From: Sporosarcina sp. FSL W8-0480
Lineage (GTDB): Bacteria; Bacillota; Bacilli; Bacillales_A; Planococcaceae
DNA: 64,000 nucleotides
Reading direction: 5' to 3'
Assembly: GCF_037963765.1 (NCBI RefSeq)
Contig: NZ_CP150166.1
Span: 1,028,001 to 1,092,000 of the forward strand
A program made the position numbers and the translations under genes. The notes beneath the pieces are model-generated. The model was not told where the DNA came from. It worked only from the letters and a program-made list of their open reading frames with translations, and ran no database searches. Shown in pieces: positions 8,863 through 17,825 of the stretch (position 1 is its first letter; each line of letters opens with the position of its first letter).

Positions 8863-10581
8863 ATGTTGAATATCACTGAAAACAAATTTGTGAATTATCC
8901 ACAACAGCCTCATGGCGGTAAATTGGTCGATAAGGTGTTATTGGGTCAAGAAAGAGAAGACGAACTTGTAAGGGCAAAGCAGCTCCCGTCAATTATGGTG
9001 GATCTTGAGGCGGTCATAACGCTTGAGATGATTGCGACGGGGGTTCTTTCGCCGAACGAAGGCTTCATGAATGAAATAGATTATAAGTCCGTTTTGGAAA
9101 ATGGACGTCTATCGGATGGAACGATCTGGCCGGTTCCACTCAGTTTCGCACCCACGGGCAACCGGAACAGCGAAATCATCAAGTCACTTTCCGTGGGGGA
9201 TGAAGTGACACTAACAGACGAGTCTAATGAACCGGTGGCAATTCTTAAAATCGAAGATATCTTTGCATATGACAAAGACTATCGTGCCGCTCATTTATTT
9301 GGCACAACAGATCGCAATCATCCCGGAGTTGACGCGATTTATAGAAGGATGGGGAATGTTGCATTAGGTGGAGAGATCCGTTTGCTAAACCGTGTCGATT
9401 GGGGGCCGTTTGAAAAGCTGCGATTGGAACCGAAAGACACTTGGCATGAATTTTATGAAGTGAAAAAGTTTCGCTCTACAGCTGGCTTTATAACAGGGGC
9501 GAATCCATTGCACCGAGGCCATGAATATATCCATAAGAATGCTTTGGAAGAAATTGACGGATTGCTTTTGCAACCTTTAGTCGAGATGGCGAAACGCGAG
9601 TATACACGCCATGAATTCCGAATGCTTTCGTATCGCGCGGTATTGGATACATATTATCCAAAAGGTCGTTCAATCTTAGCGCCACTCCGTGTGACATATA
9701 TCTTCGCGGGTCCCCGTGAAACCGTGCTGCACGCTTTGATAATGAAAAATTACGGCTGCACACATGCGCTTATAGGTCGTGACCATGCCGGAATTGGAGA
9801 TTATTACGATAAATACGCAAGCCATAGCATTTTCGATCAGTTCAAGCCTGAAGAACTTGGAATTGAGGTTAGGTTGTTCCACGAAGTCTTTTATTGCACA
9901 CGTTGCGACACTCCTGCAACGGCGCAATCTTGCCCGCATGATGAAAAATTTCGGATCAATATTTCCGGCACAGGCATTCGGGAAATGCTTCGTCATGGAA
10001 TTATGCCACCTAAAGAAATTGTGCGGCCGGAATCCGCAAGAATTGCTATTCAGGGCGTTCAGCCGAAAGGACTTGATGAATTCGAGAGCTCCATAACACC
10101 CGTCGGAAAGACGATTAAAAGCATGTTTCCATTCTATCTCAATCGAACGAGACTTGGCGGCATGAAACGAAAAACACCTTTGACAGTAGAAGAGCTGACA
10201 AATTTCGACCTCGAGGCTGCAAATTTAGACGTCCGTTCGAATGCAGATAGAATTTATCGTGAGATTTTCGAAGAATATAGCAGCATAGGCGATTCGAATC
10301 GAAATATGCAACCGGAGTGGGTGATGGATGCCCGCGAAACATTGCGTATCCAACAGGAAATGGTCATCGATGATCTTAAGATGAAGGTGAAACAAGCACC
10401 TGTAACGGCGTCAGACGAATTTATGTACCAGGACAAGGTAGAAGCGGAACGAGAGCTTGAAGTTGCCGAAAAAATCCTTGACGATATCCCGAAAGCACTT
10501 CGGGCGGATGATTTTGATTACCGTACTTGGAATGCACTGCCTTATAAACGATACCGGGGCAGTGACGAGCCTTCGGAATAA
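8863..10581 (+). CDS. ATP-sulfurylase (sulfate adenylyltransferase) homologue, divergent, with C-terminal extension
   Basis: 572 residues; classic bacterial ATP sulfurylases are about 380-400. Residues 1 to about 400 align throughout: an N-terminal PUA-like part, then NPLHRGHEY, LRVTYIFAGPRE, LIGRDHAGIGDYY, the zinc-type FYCTRCDTPATAQSCPHD, and ISGTGIREML. However, the substrate-binding Q-x-R-N segment expected just before P-x-H-R-x-H reads ITGAN here, so the usual Gln and Arg are absent. The last 170 residues are charged, partly helical and unlike APS kinase (no P-loop). No cysH, cysC or sulfate transporter gene lies nearby. It may be a nucleotidylyltransferase with a changed substrate; canonical ATP-sulfurylase activity is uncertain. 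Confidence 0.72.
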   Translation: MLNITENKFVNYPQQPHGGKLVDKVLLGQEREDELVRAKQLPSIMVDLEAVITLEMIATGVLSPNEGFMNEIDYKSVLENGRLSDGTIWPVPLSFAPTGNRNSEIIKSLSVGDEVTLTDESNEPVAILKIEDIFAYDKDYRAAHLFGTTDRNHPGVDAIYRRMGNVALGGEIRLLNRVDWGPFEKLRLEPKDTWHEFYEVKKFRSTAGFITGANPLHRGHEYIHKNALEEIDGLLLQPLVEMAKREYTRHEFRMLSYRAVLDTYYPKGRSILAPLRVTYIFAGPRETVLHALIMKNYGCTHALIGRDHAGIGDYYDKYASHSIFDQFKPEELGIEVRLFHEVFYCTRCDTPATAQSCPHDEKFRINISGTGIREMLRHGIMPPKEIVRPESARIAIQGVQPKGLDEFESSITPVGKTIKSMFPFYLNRTRLGGMKRKTPLTVEELTNFDLEAANLDVRSNADRIYREIFEEYSSIGDSNRNMQPEWVMDARETLRIQQEMVIDDLKMKVKQAPVTASDEFMYQDKVEAERELEVAEKILDDIPKALRADDFDYRTWNALPYKRYRGSDEPSE

Positions 10582-10629
10582 AAAAAGAATCCACAGGGAG
10601 TGTGACTATCCTCCTTGTGGAATTCTTTT
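10582..10629. terminator. Bidirectional Rho-independent terminator
   Basis: AAAAGAATCCACAGGGAG pairs with CTCCTTGTGGAATTCTTTT around a 10-nt loop. T-runs flank it on both strands. It serves the convergent sulfurylase-like gene and pbuE. Confidence 0.85.
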
Positions 10630-10636
10630 CATTCTT

Positions 10637-11821
10637 TTATTGATAATCAACTGTAGTTTCTTTCCCGTGTCTAATCTTTCCACGCCCGATGGATAAGGAA
10701 ATTACTGCACAGAGGAAAGAGATAATGACAACAACGCCTCCAACTGTCGCGGTGCTTGTTACCGAATCGGTATGGCCCAATACAACTCCACCGATTCCAG
10801 ATCCGACCGCAATTCCAATCTGCAAAGCTGAATTATTGAAGCTTTGATGGATATCAGAAGAAACTGGATCCGTTTCGATAATATAATCTTGCTGTGGCGG
10901 AGATAGGCTCCAGCTCAATGCCCCCCAAATCATCATGACGATGATGAAAAACGGAAATGAAAATGTTGAATAAGGCAGTACGAAAAGAGTCAAAGCAAAA
11001 GAGCCGATTATGATGGGAATGCTTTTCTTCGAACCAATCCAGTTTGCAAGATGCCCTCCGAATGCTCCTCCACCAACTGCTGCAATTCCAAAAAGGAAAT
11101 AACAGATGCTAATCCAGTATTGGTTAAGATGCAAATTCGTTTCAAGGAATGGAGTGAAATACGCGTAAACGGTGTAATGACCGGCTAACAGGAACATAGT
11201 CGCCAAATGTGCAAAAACAATTTTTTTATTCCCAAGTGCTTTAATTTGCGCAGAGAGAGGCTGGGCTTCACCTGACGGAACCTTCTCAAGGAAGAACGAA
11301 ATGAGAACAAATGAACCGATTGAAAGAATCGCAATCCCTAAAAAGACGCTTCGCCAGCCGAACGCGTTTGTAATGAGAATACCGATAGGCACCCCTAATA
11401 CGAGGGAAGAACTAATGCCCATAACAATATAACCAATAGCCTTCGCGCGGCGAGGAGCTTCTACAATCCGCGCGGTAATCGTTAAGGAAAGAACGATAAG
11501 AAGCGCCGCACTCATGGAAGTGATAACACGGGCAATCATGACAAATGTAAAAGTTGGACTGAAAAAGGTCATAATATTACCGACAAAAAAGACGGCCATC
11601 GTATATAAATAAAGCTTTTTCCTTTCGATTTTCACGGTCAAAGAAAGTAAAACCGGTCCAGCAATGGCAAACACGAGGGCATAGACCGATATGAGTTGAC
11701 CAGCTGTCCCGATTGAAACGTTTAAATCATCAGCAATAATCGGCAAAATTCCACCTACTATTAATTCAACGAGACCTACTGTAATCGTTGAAATAGCTAA
11801 AATTAATACTCTTAAATCCAT
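10637..11821 (-). CDS. pbuE: MFS purine efflux pump, PbuE type
   Basis: 394 residues, 12 hydrophobic segments, DHA1-type major facilitator. The signature between TM2 and TM3 is changed (VKIERKKLY), and the TM5 motif is GVPIGILITNAFGWRSVF. The family alone would only support a drug or metabolite exporter. The assignment rests on the leader: an adenine-type riboswitch with terminator stands directly upstream, as in B. subtilis pbuE, which exports purine bases such as adenine and hypoxanthine. The start ATG (complement 11821) has AGGAGGAAT upstream. Expression is expected to rise with adenine. Confidence 0.82.
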   Translation of the reverse strand: MDLRVLILAISTITVGLVELIVGGILPIIADDLNVSIGTAGQLISVYALVFAIAGPVLLSLTVKIERKKLYLYTMAVFFVGNIMTFFSPTFTFVMIARVITSMSAALLIVLSLTITARIVEAPRRAKAIGYIVMGISSSLVLGVPIGILITNAFGWRSVFLGIAILSIGSFVLISFFLEKVPSGEAQPLSAQIKALGNKKIVFAHLATMFLLAGHYTVYAYFTPFLETNLHLNQYWISICYFLFGIAAVGGGAFGGHLANWIGSKKSIPIIIGSFALTLFVLPYSTFSFPFFIIVMMIWGALSWSLSPPQQDYIIETDPVSSDIHQSFNNSALQIGIAVGSGIGGVVLGHTDSVTSTATVGGVVVIISFLCAVISLSIGRGKIRHGKETTVDYQ

Positions 11822-11881
11822 TGAAATTCCTCCTACTCATCTATACTGTGCGCATTCCGCGCGAAAAAATTTTAGGAAAAT

Positions 11882-11985
11882 AAAAAAACCCGATTACAAA
11901 GTAAGTTTCACTTTTGTAATCAGGAGTTAACGGTTCCTGGTAGAGACCCTCAAACCATATTATTGAGGTTATACATATATATAAA
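11882..11985 (-). promoter_or_regulatory. Adenine-type purine riboswitch with terminator, upstream of pbuE
   Basis: On the minus strand the aptamer shows P1 TGTA/TACA, P2 closed by CTCAA and TTGAG with the loop AATATGG, the J2/3 element TCTCTACC, P3 AGGA/TCCT with loop ACCGTTAAC, and J3/1 GAT. The specificity base (Y74) is U (plus-strand A at 11919), which predicts adenine. The terminator is GATTACAAAAGT/ACTTTGTAATC followed by seven T (11921 down to 11882). Its 5' arm includes the P1 3' strand, so ligand binding should block termination and turn pbuE on. Confidence 0.93.
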
Positions 11986-12104
11986 CGTATGAAATTTTCC
12001 ATTCCCCAATCTAACATGATTCGACAAAAAGTTCAAGAAAAATTTCCTTTTTGCAAGTTGATATGCTTATATAGAGAAATGTATAGAACATTGGAGGAAC
12101 CGAT

Positions 12105-12620
12105 ATGTATGATCCAACAGTATTTGAAAACCTAAAAGTAGCATTTGAAAATAAAATTTATGACTTAGATACAATTGAACATGAGATTACAATACGTAAT
12201 CGATCGGATTTGATGGACTTCGCCACTCTAACAAGGAAACTGTCCATCCAATTTACGCTAATCCACCAGAAGGAAGTGTCAGCGGAAGTAGTATTGCTGG
12301 CCTCTTTACAAGATTTAGCGGATGAGATATTAGAAACCCCGGACAAAGAACCCGGCTGCTCATTGGTATTGCGTTTTACGAAACCTGTGCAACAGGTAGA
12401 CGAGCAATGTCAGCATATTGAAGAAGCATTAAATGTCATTTGGGAAAATGATGTAGAAGTTAACCAAACGTTAAGTTTCGTATACGGAGAGGAACCATCG
12501 GGGTTTTTGAACGTAATTGAAGTGAAATTCAATACGAAAATCAATGAAGAACATATGCGGGAAATCCCGGATTTCCTCAATAGTGTTCTCCTTTCGTTAG
12601 GTGTGTTAGATAGCATCTAA
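12105..12620 (+). CDS. Conserved hypothetical protein, 171 residues
   Basis: ATG 12105 follows GGAGG at 12093-12097, so translation is likely. The protein is acidic and soluble, with no signal peptide or membrane segment. A helical N-terminal half is followed by strand-rich LSFVYGEEPSGFLNVIEVKFN and a C-terminal helix. I recognise no family. It is divergent from pbuE and followed by periodic array C; no operon partner is evident. Confidence 0.6.
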   Translation: MYDPTVFENLKVAFENKIYDLDTIEHEITIRNRSDLMDFATLTRKLSIQFTLIHQKEVSAEVVLLASLQDLADEILETPDKEPGCSLVLRFTKPVQQVDEQCQHIEEALNVIWENDVEVNQTLSFVYGEEPSGFLNVIEVKFNTKINEEHMREIPDFLNSVLLSLGVLDSI

Positions 12621-12678
12621 TCTCGTTAAATAATACCTATTCGGATTCGGGTTAACGCTATATAATGAAGGAGATATG

Positions 12679-12818
12679 TGTTTATGCGTAATTGCGGGGA
12701 TTTATGCGTGAATTCACCGATTTATGAGTTTTTACGGGCTGTTATGCGTAAATTGGAGGATTTATGCGTGTCTGGCGTGATTTATGCGGATTTATGATGA
12801 TTTTTGCTTGTTTTATAT
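12679..12818 (+). repeat. Periodic intergenic array C: 7 units of 20 bp, word GATTTATGCGT
   Basis: Units start at 12679, 12699, 12719, 12739, 12759, 12779 and 12799. An 11-nt word GATTTATGCGT is followed by 9 variable bases. An extra half-phase copy (GATTTATGATG) sits at 12789. It has the same word and orientation as array A and is inverted relative to array B. Confidence 0.92.
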
Positions 12819-12848
12819 ACAAAATTAATTTATTGAATCATCTCTAAG

Positions 12849-12904
12849 GATTGAAGCGGAAGGCGGCGACGCCCGCGGAAAGCGTCCGCCTGAAGCGAAA
12901 ATCC
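12849..12904 (+). repeat. Short copy of a dispersed GC-rich palindromic repeat
   Basis: The ends match the longer copies at 17672-17800 and 56194-56323: GATTGAAGCGGAAGGCGGCG at the left and GGAAAGCGTCCGCCTGAAGC towards the right. The central part is missing here. It lies just upstream of the ABC-F gene and is readable in its frame, which could mislead start calling. Confidence 0.85.
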
Positions 12905-12937
12905 GTTATTTTAAACGAAGGAAAAGGTGTACAACAT

Positions 12938-14494
12938 ATGAGTTTATTAACAGTAACAAACTTAAGCCACGGCTTCGGGGATCGGGCGATTTTTGACGAT
13001 GTTTCATTTCGTTTACTGCAAGGTGAACGCATTGGACTGATCGGTGCGAATGGGGAAGGTAAATCCACATTCATGAATATCATCACCCGAAAGCTTGAGC
13101 CTGACGCCGGAAACGTCACTTGGGCAAAGCGTGTCCGAGTTGGCTATTTGGACCAGCATGTAGTCTTGCAACAAGGAATGAGCATCCGGGACGTCTTACG
13201 AACAGCGTTTCAGTACCTTTACGATACTGAAGCCGAAATGAATGCGCTATTCGCTAAGATGGGCGAAGTCGATGCGGATGAACTTGAAAAACTTCTTGAA
13301 GAAACAGGTCAGATGCAAGATGAGTTGACGAATAACGATTTTTATATCATCGATTCAAAAGTGGACGAAGTGGCAAACGGGCTCGGCCTTGATGAATTCG
13401 GACTCGACCGTGATGTCCATGACCTTAGCGGTGGACAACGGACGAAAGTATTATTAGCTAAACTACTTCTTGAGAAGCCCGACATCCTTCTTCTTGACGA
13501 GCCGACGAACTACTTGGATGTCGAGCATATCGAGTGGCTTCGTAATTATTTGCAGAACTATGAGAATGCGTTCATCCTCATTTCGCATGACATTCCATTC
13601 CTGAATAGTGTCATTAACTTGATTTACCATATGGAAAATCAGCAGATCTCTCGTTATGCCGGGGATTATGATGAGTTCCTGCGAGTGCATGAGATGAAAA
13701 AGCAGCAGGTTGAAGCTGCATTTAAGAAGCAGCAGAAGGAAATTGCGAATCTTAAGGACTTCGTTGCGCGTAACAAAGCGAATGCTGCGACAAGCCGAAT
13801 GGCAATGTCCCGTCAAAAGAAGCTTGATAAGATGGAAATAATTGAACTGGATGCGGAAAAGCCGAAGCCGCAATTCGACTTTAAACTTGCCCGTACACCT
13901 GGTCGTTATTTATTCCAAACGAAAGGGCTTGTAATCGGTTATGATGAGCCACTTTCAAAAGAGTTGGATTTGACGATGGAGCGTGGGCAGAAGATTGCTT
14001 TGTCAGGGGCGAATGGTATCGGGAAGACAACACTTTTGCGAAGCATCCTTGGTGAAATTCCGTCACTTTCGGGTTCCGTCGAACTTGGTGAACATCTTGA
14101 AATCGGGTATTTCGAGCAGGAGATGAAGACGGAAAATAACCGGACTTGCTTGGAAGAAGTGTGGGATGAGTTCCCTCATTTTACGCAATATGAAGTGCGT
14201 GCTGCGTTGGCGAGATGCGGTTTGACGACGAAACATATTGAAAGCAAAGTGAAAGTGTTAAGTGGTGGAGAGCGGGCTAAGGTTCGCCTTTGCAAGCTCA
14301 TTAACCGTGAAACAAATCTTCTTGTTCTTGACGAACCGACGAATCACCTTGACGTCGATGCAAAAAATGAATTGAAACGGGCGTTAAAGGAATACAAGGG
14401 AAGCATTTTACTCATTTCACATGAACCTGATTTCTATGAAGGTGTCGTGACGGATGTGTGGAACGGGGAAAATTGGACGACGAAAATGTTCTGA
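12938..14494 (+). CDS. yfmM: ABC-F family ATPase, YfmM type
   Basis: 518 residues, the length of B. subtilis YfmM, which it resembles along its whole length. It has two nucleotide-binding domains without membrane segments: Walker A GANGEGKST and GANGIGKTT, signatures LSGGQRTK and LSGGERAK, Walker B ILLLDEPTN and LLVLDEPTN. A charged interdomain linker (about residues 245-300, rich in K, Q and E) is typical of ribosome-acting ABC-F proteins. The role is probably translation rescue or ribosome protection; the B. subtilis protein is little characterised. The start is ATG 12938 behind GGAAAAGGTG; in-frame codons further upstream run through a dispersed repeat and are rejected. Confidence 0.88.
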   Translation: MSLLTVTNLSHGFGDRAIFDDVSFRLLQGERIGLIGANGEGKSTFMNIITRKLEPDAGNVTWAKRVRVGYLDQHVVLQQGMSIRDVLRTAFQYLYDTEAEMNALFAKMGEVDADELEKLLEETGQMQDELTNNDFYIIDSKVDEVANGLGLDEFGLDRDVHDLSGGQRTKVLLAKLLLEKPDILLLDEPTNYLDVEHIEWLRNYLQNYENAFILISHDIPFLNSVINLIYHMENQQISRYAGDYDEFLRVHEMKKQQVEAAFKKQQKEIANLKDFVARNKANAATSRMAMSRQKKLDKMEIIELDAEKPKPQFDFKLARTPGRYLFQTKGLVIGYDEPLSKELDLTMERGQKIALSGANGIGKTTLLRSILGEIPSLSGSVELGEHLEIGYFEQEMKTENNRTCLEEVWDEFPHFTQYEVRAALARCGLTTKHIESKVKVLSGGERAKVRLCKLINRETNLLVLDEPTNHLDVDAKNELKRALKEYKGSILLISHEPDFYEGVVTDVWNGENWTTKMF

Positions 14495-14502
14495 TAAAGA
14501 TA

Positions 14503-14537
14503 GGCACCCAAAACGATTGATTCGTTCGGGTGCCTTT
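14503..14537. terminator. Terminator between convergent yfmM and tlp
   Basis: A perfect GGCACCC/GGGTGCC stem (14503-14534) has a long loop that can extend it, with only a modest T-tract (TTTCATT). Confidence 0.65.
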
Positions 14538-14539
14538 CA

Positions 14540-14755
14540 TTAAATATAGCCGTTGATCTTAGATTTGTTTTGCTGATGGATTTCCTCTTCCAACCCCGCT
14601 ATCGCTTCCTTACGGCGTTCGTTCTTTTCCTTGATGGAAGCAAGTTCACTTCCTTCTGCTGTTTTCGCCGCTTCGTTCGCCGCTTCCATATTACTGATCG
14701 TCTTCTTCAGACGTTCTTCATTATCGGCAGAGTCATTCGGTAATGGTCTTGGCAT
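14540..14755 (-). CDS. tlp: Small acid-soluble spore protein, Tlp family
   Basis: 71 residues from the ATG at complement 14755, which has a perfect AAGGAGG 8-9 nt upstream; a further in-frame ATG 24 nt upstream lacks such a site. The Tlp signature is clear: PNDSADNEERL near the N-terminus, a helical middle, IKEKNERRKEAIAGLEEEI, and the final NGY. Tlp proteins accumulate in the forespore core. Expression is expected from a forespore (sigma-G) promoter, not identified here. It is a single-gene unit. Confidence 0.88.
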   Translation of the reverse strand: MPRPLPNDSADNEERLKKTISNMEAANEAAKTAEGSELASIKEKNERRKEAIAGLEEEIHQQNKSKINGYI

Positions 14756-14820
14756 GTTCAATCCTCCTTCTTTATTCAATAAAATAGTCTTTCCGTGGTA
14801 CGGAAAATTATGTGCAAACT

Positions 14821-14850
14821 AAAAACGACTTGGCTTTTGGGGCCAAGTCG
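14821..14850 (-). terminator. Terminator of the squalene/phytoene synthase-like gene
   Basis: On the minus strand CGACTTGGC pairs with GCCAAGTCG around a short loop, followed by TTTTT. Confidence 0.88.
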
Positions 14851-14855
14851 ATGTA

Positions 14856-15677
14856 TTATTGTTCATTCAAAATCGCTTCTACAGTGGATTCAACTTCTTT
14901 GCGGTTCATTTTCTCTTGTCCGCTTTGCATTGCGTTAATTGTTCTATTCGCGAGCGCAAGTGGGATTTTGCAGAATAACAAAATGTTCTTATTAGAAATG
15001 GACTCGATATATTCATCAGCCTTCTTCAAATTGGCTTCCGCGTATTCGTACAACTCTTTTCTTGTCCAACCATCCGGGATGAAATTCACACCGCGATCTG
15101 CATCCTCATCCTGGTTGCGAAGCATGTTTACAGCTTGTAGTCCGCGACCGTAACCGATGGCAAGTTCCCGATCCGTTTTCGTACCATCAAATTGCTCCCA
15201 AATATCGGATAACATCACACCAACAAGTCCTGCGACATAATAAGTATAGTCGTCGAGATCTTCCTTCGTTTTGATTATAAAATTCTTTTCAACCCATTTC
15301 GCCATTCCGTCTGCCATTATGCTTGTCGACTCTTTTACTTTTTCAACGATGCCCGCTGGACAAACGGTGAGCCAATCGCCAAGCCTAAGCGTAACTTCTG
15401 GCAGGAGGCTTTCATATGGCTTCAGTAAATCCCTGTATGCGGCTTCATCAAATAGTTCGTTCTGCAAAAGTTTACTCGTAGACCGAAGTAAATACTGCTT
15501 GATATCGGGATGCAATTCCTCGTGATCCTCGATTTCGTCAATCGCACGCATGCATAAGTATGCGGAACCGACAGTCTTGCGCAATGTAGGATTCAGCAAT
15601 TTAATCGGTATATAAAAGGTTCTGCTTGTAAGCTTCAGTATATGCATTGCATCTTTTTGCAATTTTGCTTCGTTCAT
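14856..15677 (-). CDS. Squalene/phytoene synthase family protein
   Basis: 273 residues. The first aspartate-rich motif is DEIED (about residues 47-51). The second is NMLRNQDEDADRG (about 184-196), where NxxRDxxED is usual, so the Asp after Arg is Asn. SRTFYIPI near the N-terminus is family-typical. The family condenses prenyl diphosphates head to head; B. subtilis YisP, of similar size, instead dephosphorylates farnesyl diphosphate. No carotenoid or hopanoid partner gene is adjacent, and a single-gene unit with its own terminator is seen. Either squalene/phytoene-type condensation or a YisP-like phosphatase role is possible. Confidence 0.82.
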   Translation of the reverse strand: MNEAKLQKDAMHILKLTSRTFYIPIKLLNPTLRKTVGSAYLCMRAIDEIEDHEELHPDIKQYLLRSTSKLLQNELFDEAAYRDLLKPYESLLPEVTLRLGDWLTVCPAGIVEKVKESTSIMADGMAKWVEKNFIIKTKEDLDDYTYYVAGLVGVMLSDIWEQFDGTKTDRELAIGYGRGLQAVNMLRNQDEDADRGVNFIPDGWTRKELYEYAEANLKKADEYIESISNKNILLFCKIPLALANRTINAMQSGQEKMNRKEVESTVEAILNEQ

Positions 15678-15905
15678 CAGTTGGATCCTCCTTCATTACT
15701 AAAAAAGAAAATACGTCACTCGCGTTATTATGATTATCATACACTATTCAATAAGTAACTTGCCAATCCTGACCCAACCAGATTTGTTGAGAATCTATGT
15801 TGAATATGAGATATTGTCTAATGAAAGTTTTGAATTCAAGATGAATGCTTTTATGCATACCTTGCTTTCGTATGGAAATGCTATGTGAAAAGGGGATTAT
15901 TAAAA

Positions 15906-16475
15906 ATGACTATTAAAGTTAAGGCAATTATAGGCAGTACGAGTTCCAGATCAGTGAATTTGAAAGTGGTCGAGTTTTTAAGGGAAAAGTACGTGGGGAA
16001 GTTAGAAATCACACCTGTTTTCATCAATGACCTAACAATGTTTTCGGTAGACTTGGAAAGCAATCCTCCAGAGGTCGTTACAGAATTCATGGATAATGTA
16101 AGAGATTCGGATGCAATCCTCTTCGCGGTTCCTGAATACAATTACTCGATTCCTGGCGTATTGAAAAATGCCGTAGATTGGCTATCACGAAGCAACTTCG
16201 CTATAAAAGATAAGCCTGCATTCATGATCGGCGCTTCAGCAGGTGTGTTAGGAACGGTACGTGCCCAAATGCACTTAAAACAAATTCTTTCCAACCCGAT
16301 GCTCTCACCTGCACTTTTGCCTAATAATGATGTGTTCATCGGTTCCATTCAACAAAAAGTTGACGAGACAGGGCAATTGACAGACCAAGCGACGATAGAT
16401 TTCTTGGACAAAGTCGTGAACAACTTTATCGAATTTTACTCAAAGACTAAAGCATTTGCTGAACTTCGAGCTTAA
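15906..16475 (+). CDS. NADPH-dependent FMN reductase (flavodoxin-like fold)
   Basis: 189 residues from ATG 15906, with AAAAGGGGA ending 10 nt upstream; a GTG at 15885 is less likely because that site would then be inside the gene. The phosphate-binding loop GSTSSRS sits at residues 9-15. PEYNYSIPGVLKNAVDWLSR is the hallmark of the NADPH-dependent FMN reductase/azoreductase family. It probably works as a soluble quinone or flavin reductase in stress response. It is convergent with metI and followed by a shared terminator. Confidence 0.88.
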   Translation: MTIKVKAIIGSTSSRSVNLKVVEFLREKYVGKLEITPVFINDLTMFSVDLESNPPEVVTEFMDNVRDSDAILFAVPEYNYSIPGVLKNAVDWLSRSNFAIKDKPAFMIGASAGVLGTVRAQMHLKQILSNPMLSPALLPNNDVFIGSIQQKVDETGQLTDQATIDFLDKVVNNFIEFYSKTKAFAELRA

Positions 16476-16485
16476 TATTAAAAAT

Positions 16486-16517
16486 GGCCTGCCTTGAATT
16501 GCTCAAGGCGGCCTTTT
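16486..16517. terminator. Bidirectional terminator between the FMN reductase gene and metI
   Basis: GGCCTGCCTTGA pairs with TCAAGGCGGCC (one bulge) around a short loop. It has TTTT on the plus side and an A-rich left flank serving the minus strand. Confidence 0.85.
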
Positions 16518-16520
16518 AAT

Positions 16521-17648
16521 TTAGTTGGAAAGAACAGCAGATCTTGAAGCTGCCGTTAGGGCCTGCTTTAAGTCTTCAATTAAATCCTGAGCTTCTTCCA
16601 ACCCGACGGAAAAACGTAATAGCCGCTTATCCACTCCACGTTTTTCCCTTTCCTCTTCCGGAATATCTGCATGTGTTTGTGTTGTAGGATAGGTAATGAG
16701 GCTTTCCACTCCGCCAAGGCTTTCAGCGAAAGTAATAAGGCGCAAGTTCTCAAGAAACGGACCTACCCATTCACTTTCCTGTAAGCGAAATGAAATCATT
16801 CCGCCCTTTCCTGCATACAGGACATCCGCAACAAGCGGTTCATCTTTCAGATAAGTGACAAGTTCTTTTGCATTTGCGTCATGTTGCTTCATCCGAACAT
16901 GCAACGTCTTCAATCCACGGACGACAAGCCATGAATCGAAAGGTGATAACGTGGCACCAATTGCATTATGGTTTTCGCTTAAGAGATTGCATAATTCTTC
17001 CCCTTTGGCAACAACAAGACCGGCTAATACATCATTATGGCCACCGATATATTTTGTTGCGCTATGGATGACAATATCCGCACCAAGTTCAAGTGGGCGT
17101 TGATAGAAAGGTGTCAAAAACGTATTGTCAACGATTAACAGCAACCCATGTTTTTTCGCAAGCTCTGCGTATTTCTCGATATCTATTTTTAGCATGAGTG
17201 GATTTGTAGGTGTTTCGATGAATAGTGCTTTTGTGTTCTCTGTAATAAGCTTCTCTGTTTCTTCTACACTTTGAAATGAAGTATAAGAAGTCTTAATGCC
17301 ATATATATTTGCATATTGTTTGAACAGGCGATAGGTCCCTCCGTAAATGTCTTCAGGTGCAATCAGTTCATCTTTAGGTTTGAAGATGGAGAGGGAAAGT
17401 TGTATTGCAGCCATCCCGGAACTACATGCGTATCCCCGGTCACCATTTTCCAAATTGGCAATTCCTTCTTCCAAGATAGTCCGTGTTGGGTTTTTCGTTC
17501 TTGTATAGTCGTATCCTGTGGAAAGCCCTAAGCCGTCATGTTTGTAGGCGGTGGAGAAATGGAGCGGGGGATTGACTGCTCCTGTTCTTGGATCGCTTTG
17601 ATTTCCTAACTGTACCAATTTCGTGTTTATGCTATGATTTGTCAACAT
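16521..17648 (-). CDS. metI: Cystathionine gamma-synthase / O-acylhomoserine thiolyase MetI
   Basis: 375 residues, PLP-dependent Cys/Met metabolism enzyme. GYDYTRTKNPTR near the N-terminus and the PLP lysine in HSATKYIGGH identify the family. It joins an activated homoserine with cysteine or sulfide for methionine synthesis. The start is ATG complement 17648 with AAGGAG 6 nt upstream; ATG 17654 overlaps that site too closely. An S-box leader upstream supports MetI over the paralogous lyases. metC, its usual operon partner, is absent. A 129-bp dispersed repeat lies between the riboswitch terminator and the start codon. Confidence 0.92.
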   Translation of the reverse strand: MLTNHSINTKLVQLGNQSDPRTGAVNPPLHFSTAYKHDGLGLSTGYDYTRTKNPTRTILEEGIANLENGDRGYACSSGMAAIQLSLSIFKPKDELIAPEDIYGGTYRLFKQYANIYGIKTSYTSFQSVEETEKLITENTKALFIETPTNPLMLKIDIEKYAELAKKHGLLLIVDNTFLTPFYQRPLELGADIVIHSATKYIGGHNDVLAGLVVAKGEELCNLLSENHNAIGATLSPFDSWLVVRGLKTLHVRMKQHDANAKELVTYLKDEPLVADVLYAGKGGMISFRLQESEWVGPFLENLRLITFAESLGGVESLITYPTTQTHADIPEEEREKRGVDKRLLRFSVGLEEAQDLIEDLKQALTAASRSAVLSN

Positions 17649-17671
17649 GTCCATCTCCTTTTTTCTATAAA

Positions 17672-17800
17672 TGTTGATTTCCGCTACAGGCGGACGCTTT
17701 CCGCGGGCACGGCTTCAATCTCCTCGTCGCGCTTCACTCCTGCGGGGCTTTCAGCTCGTGCTGTTCCCGCAGGAGTCGCCGCCTTTCGCTTCAATCAACA
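17672..17800 (-). repeat. Full-length dispersed palindromic repeat (129 bp)
   Basis: It is bounded by TGTTGATT and AATCAACA in inverted orientation and filled with GC-rich inverted segments (GGCGGACGCTTTCCGCGGGC; CCCGCAGGAGTCGCCGCC). It matches the copy at 56194-56323 in the opposite orientation and the shortened copy at 12849-12904. There is no coding capacity. It behaves like a REP/MITE-type element; comparable sequences are common in Bacillaceae and Planococcaceae genomes as I recall. This copy sits in the metI leader. Confidence 0.88.
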
Positions 17801-17825
17801 GAAACACCCTGAAATTAGATCATAT

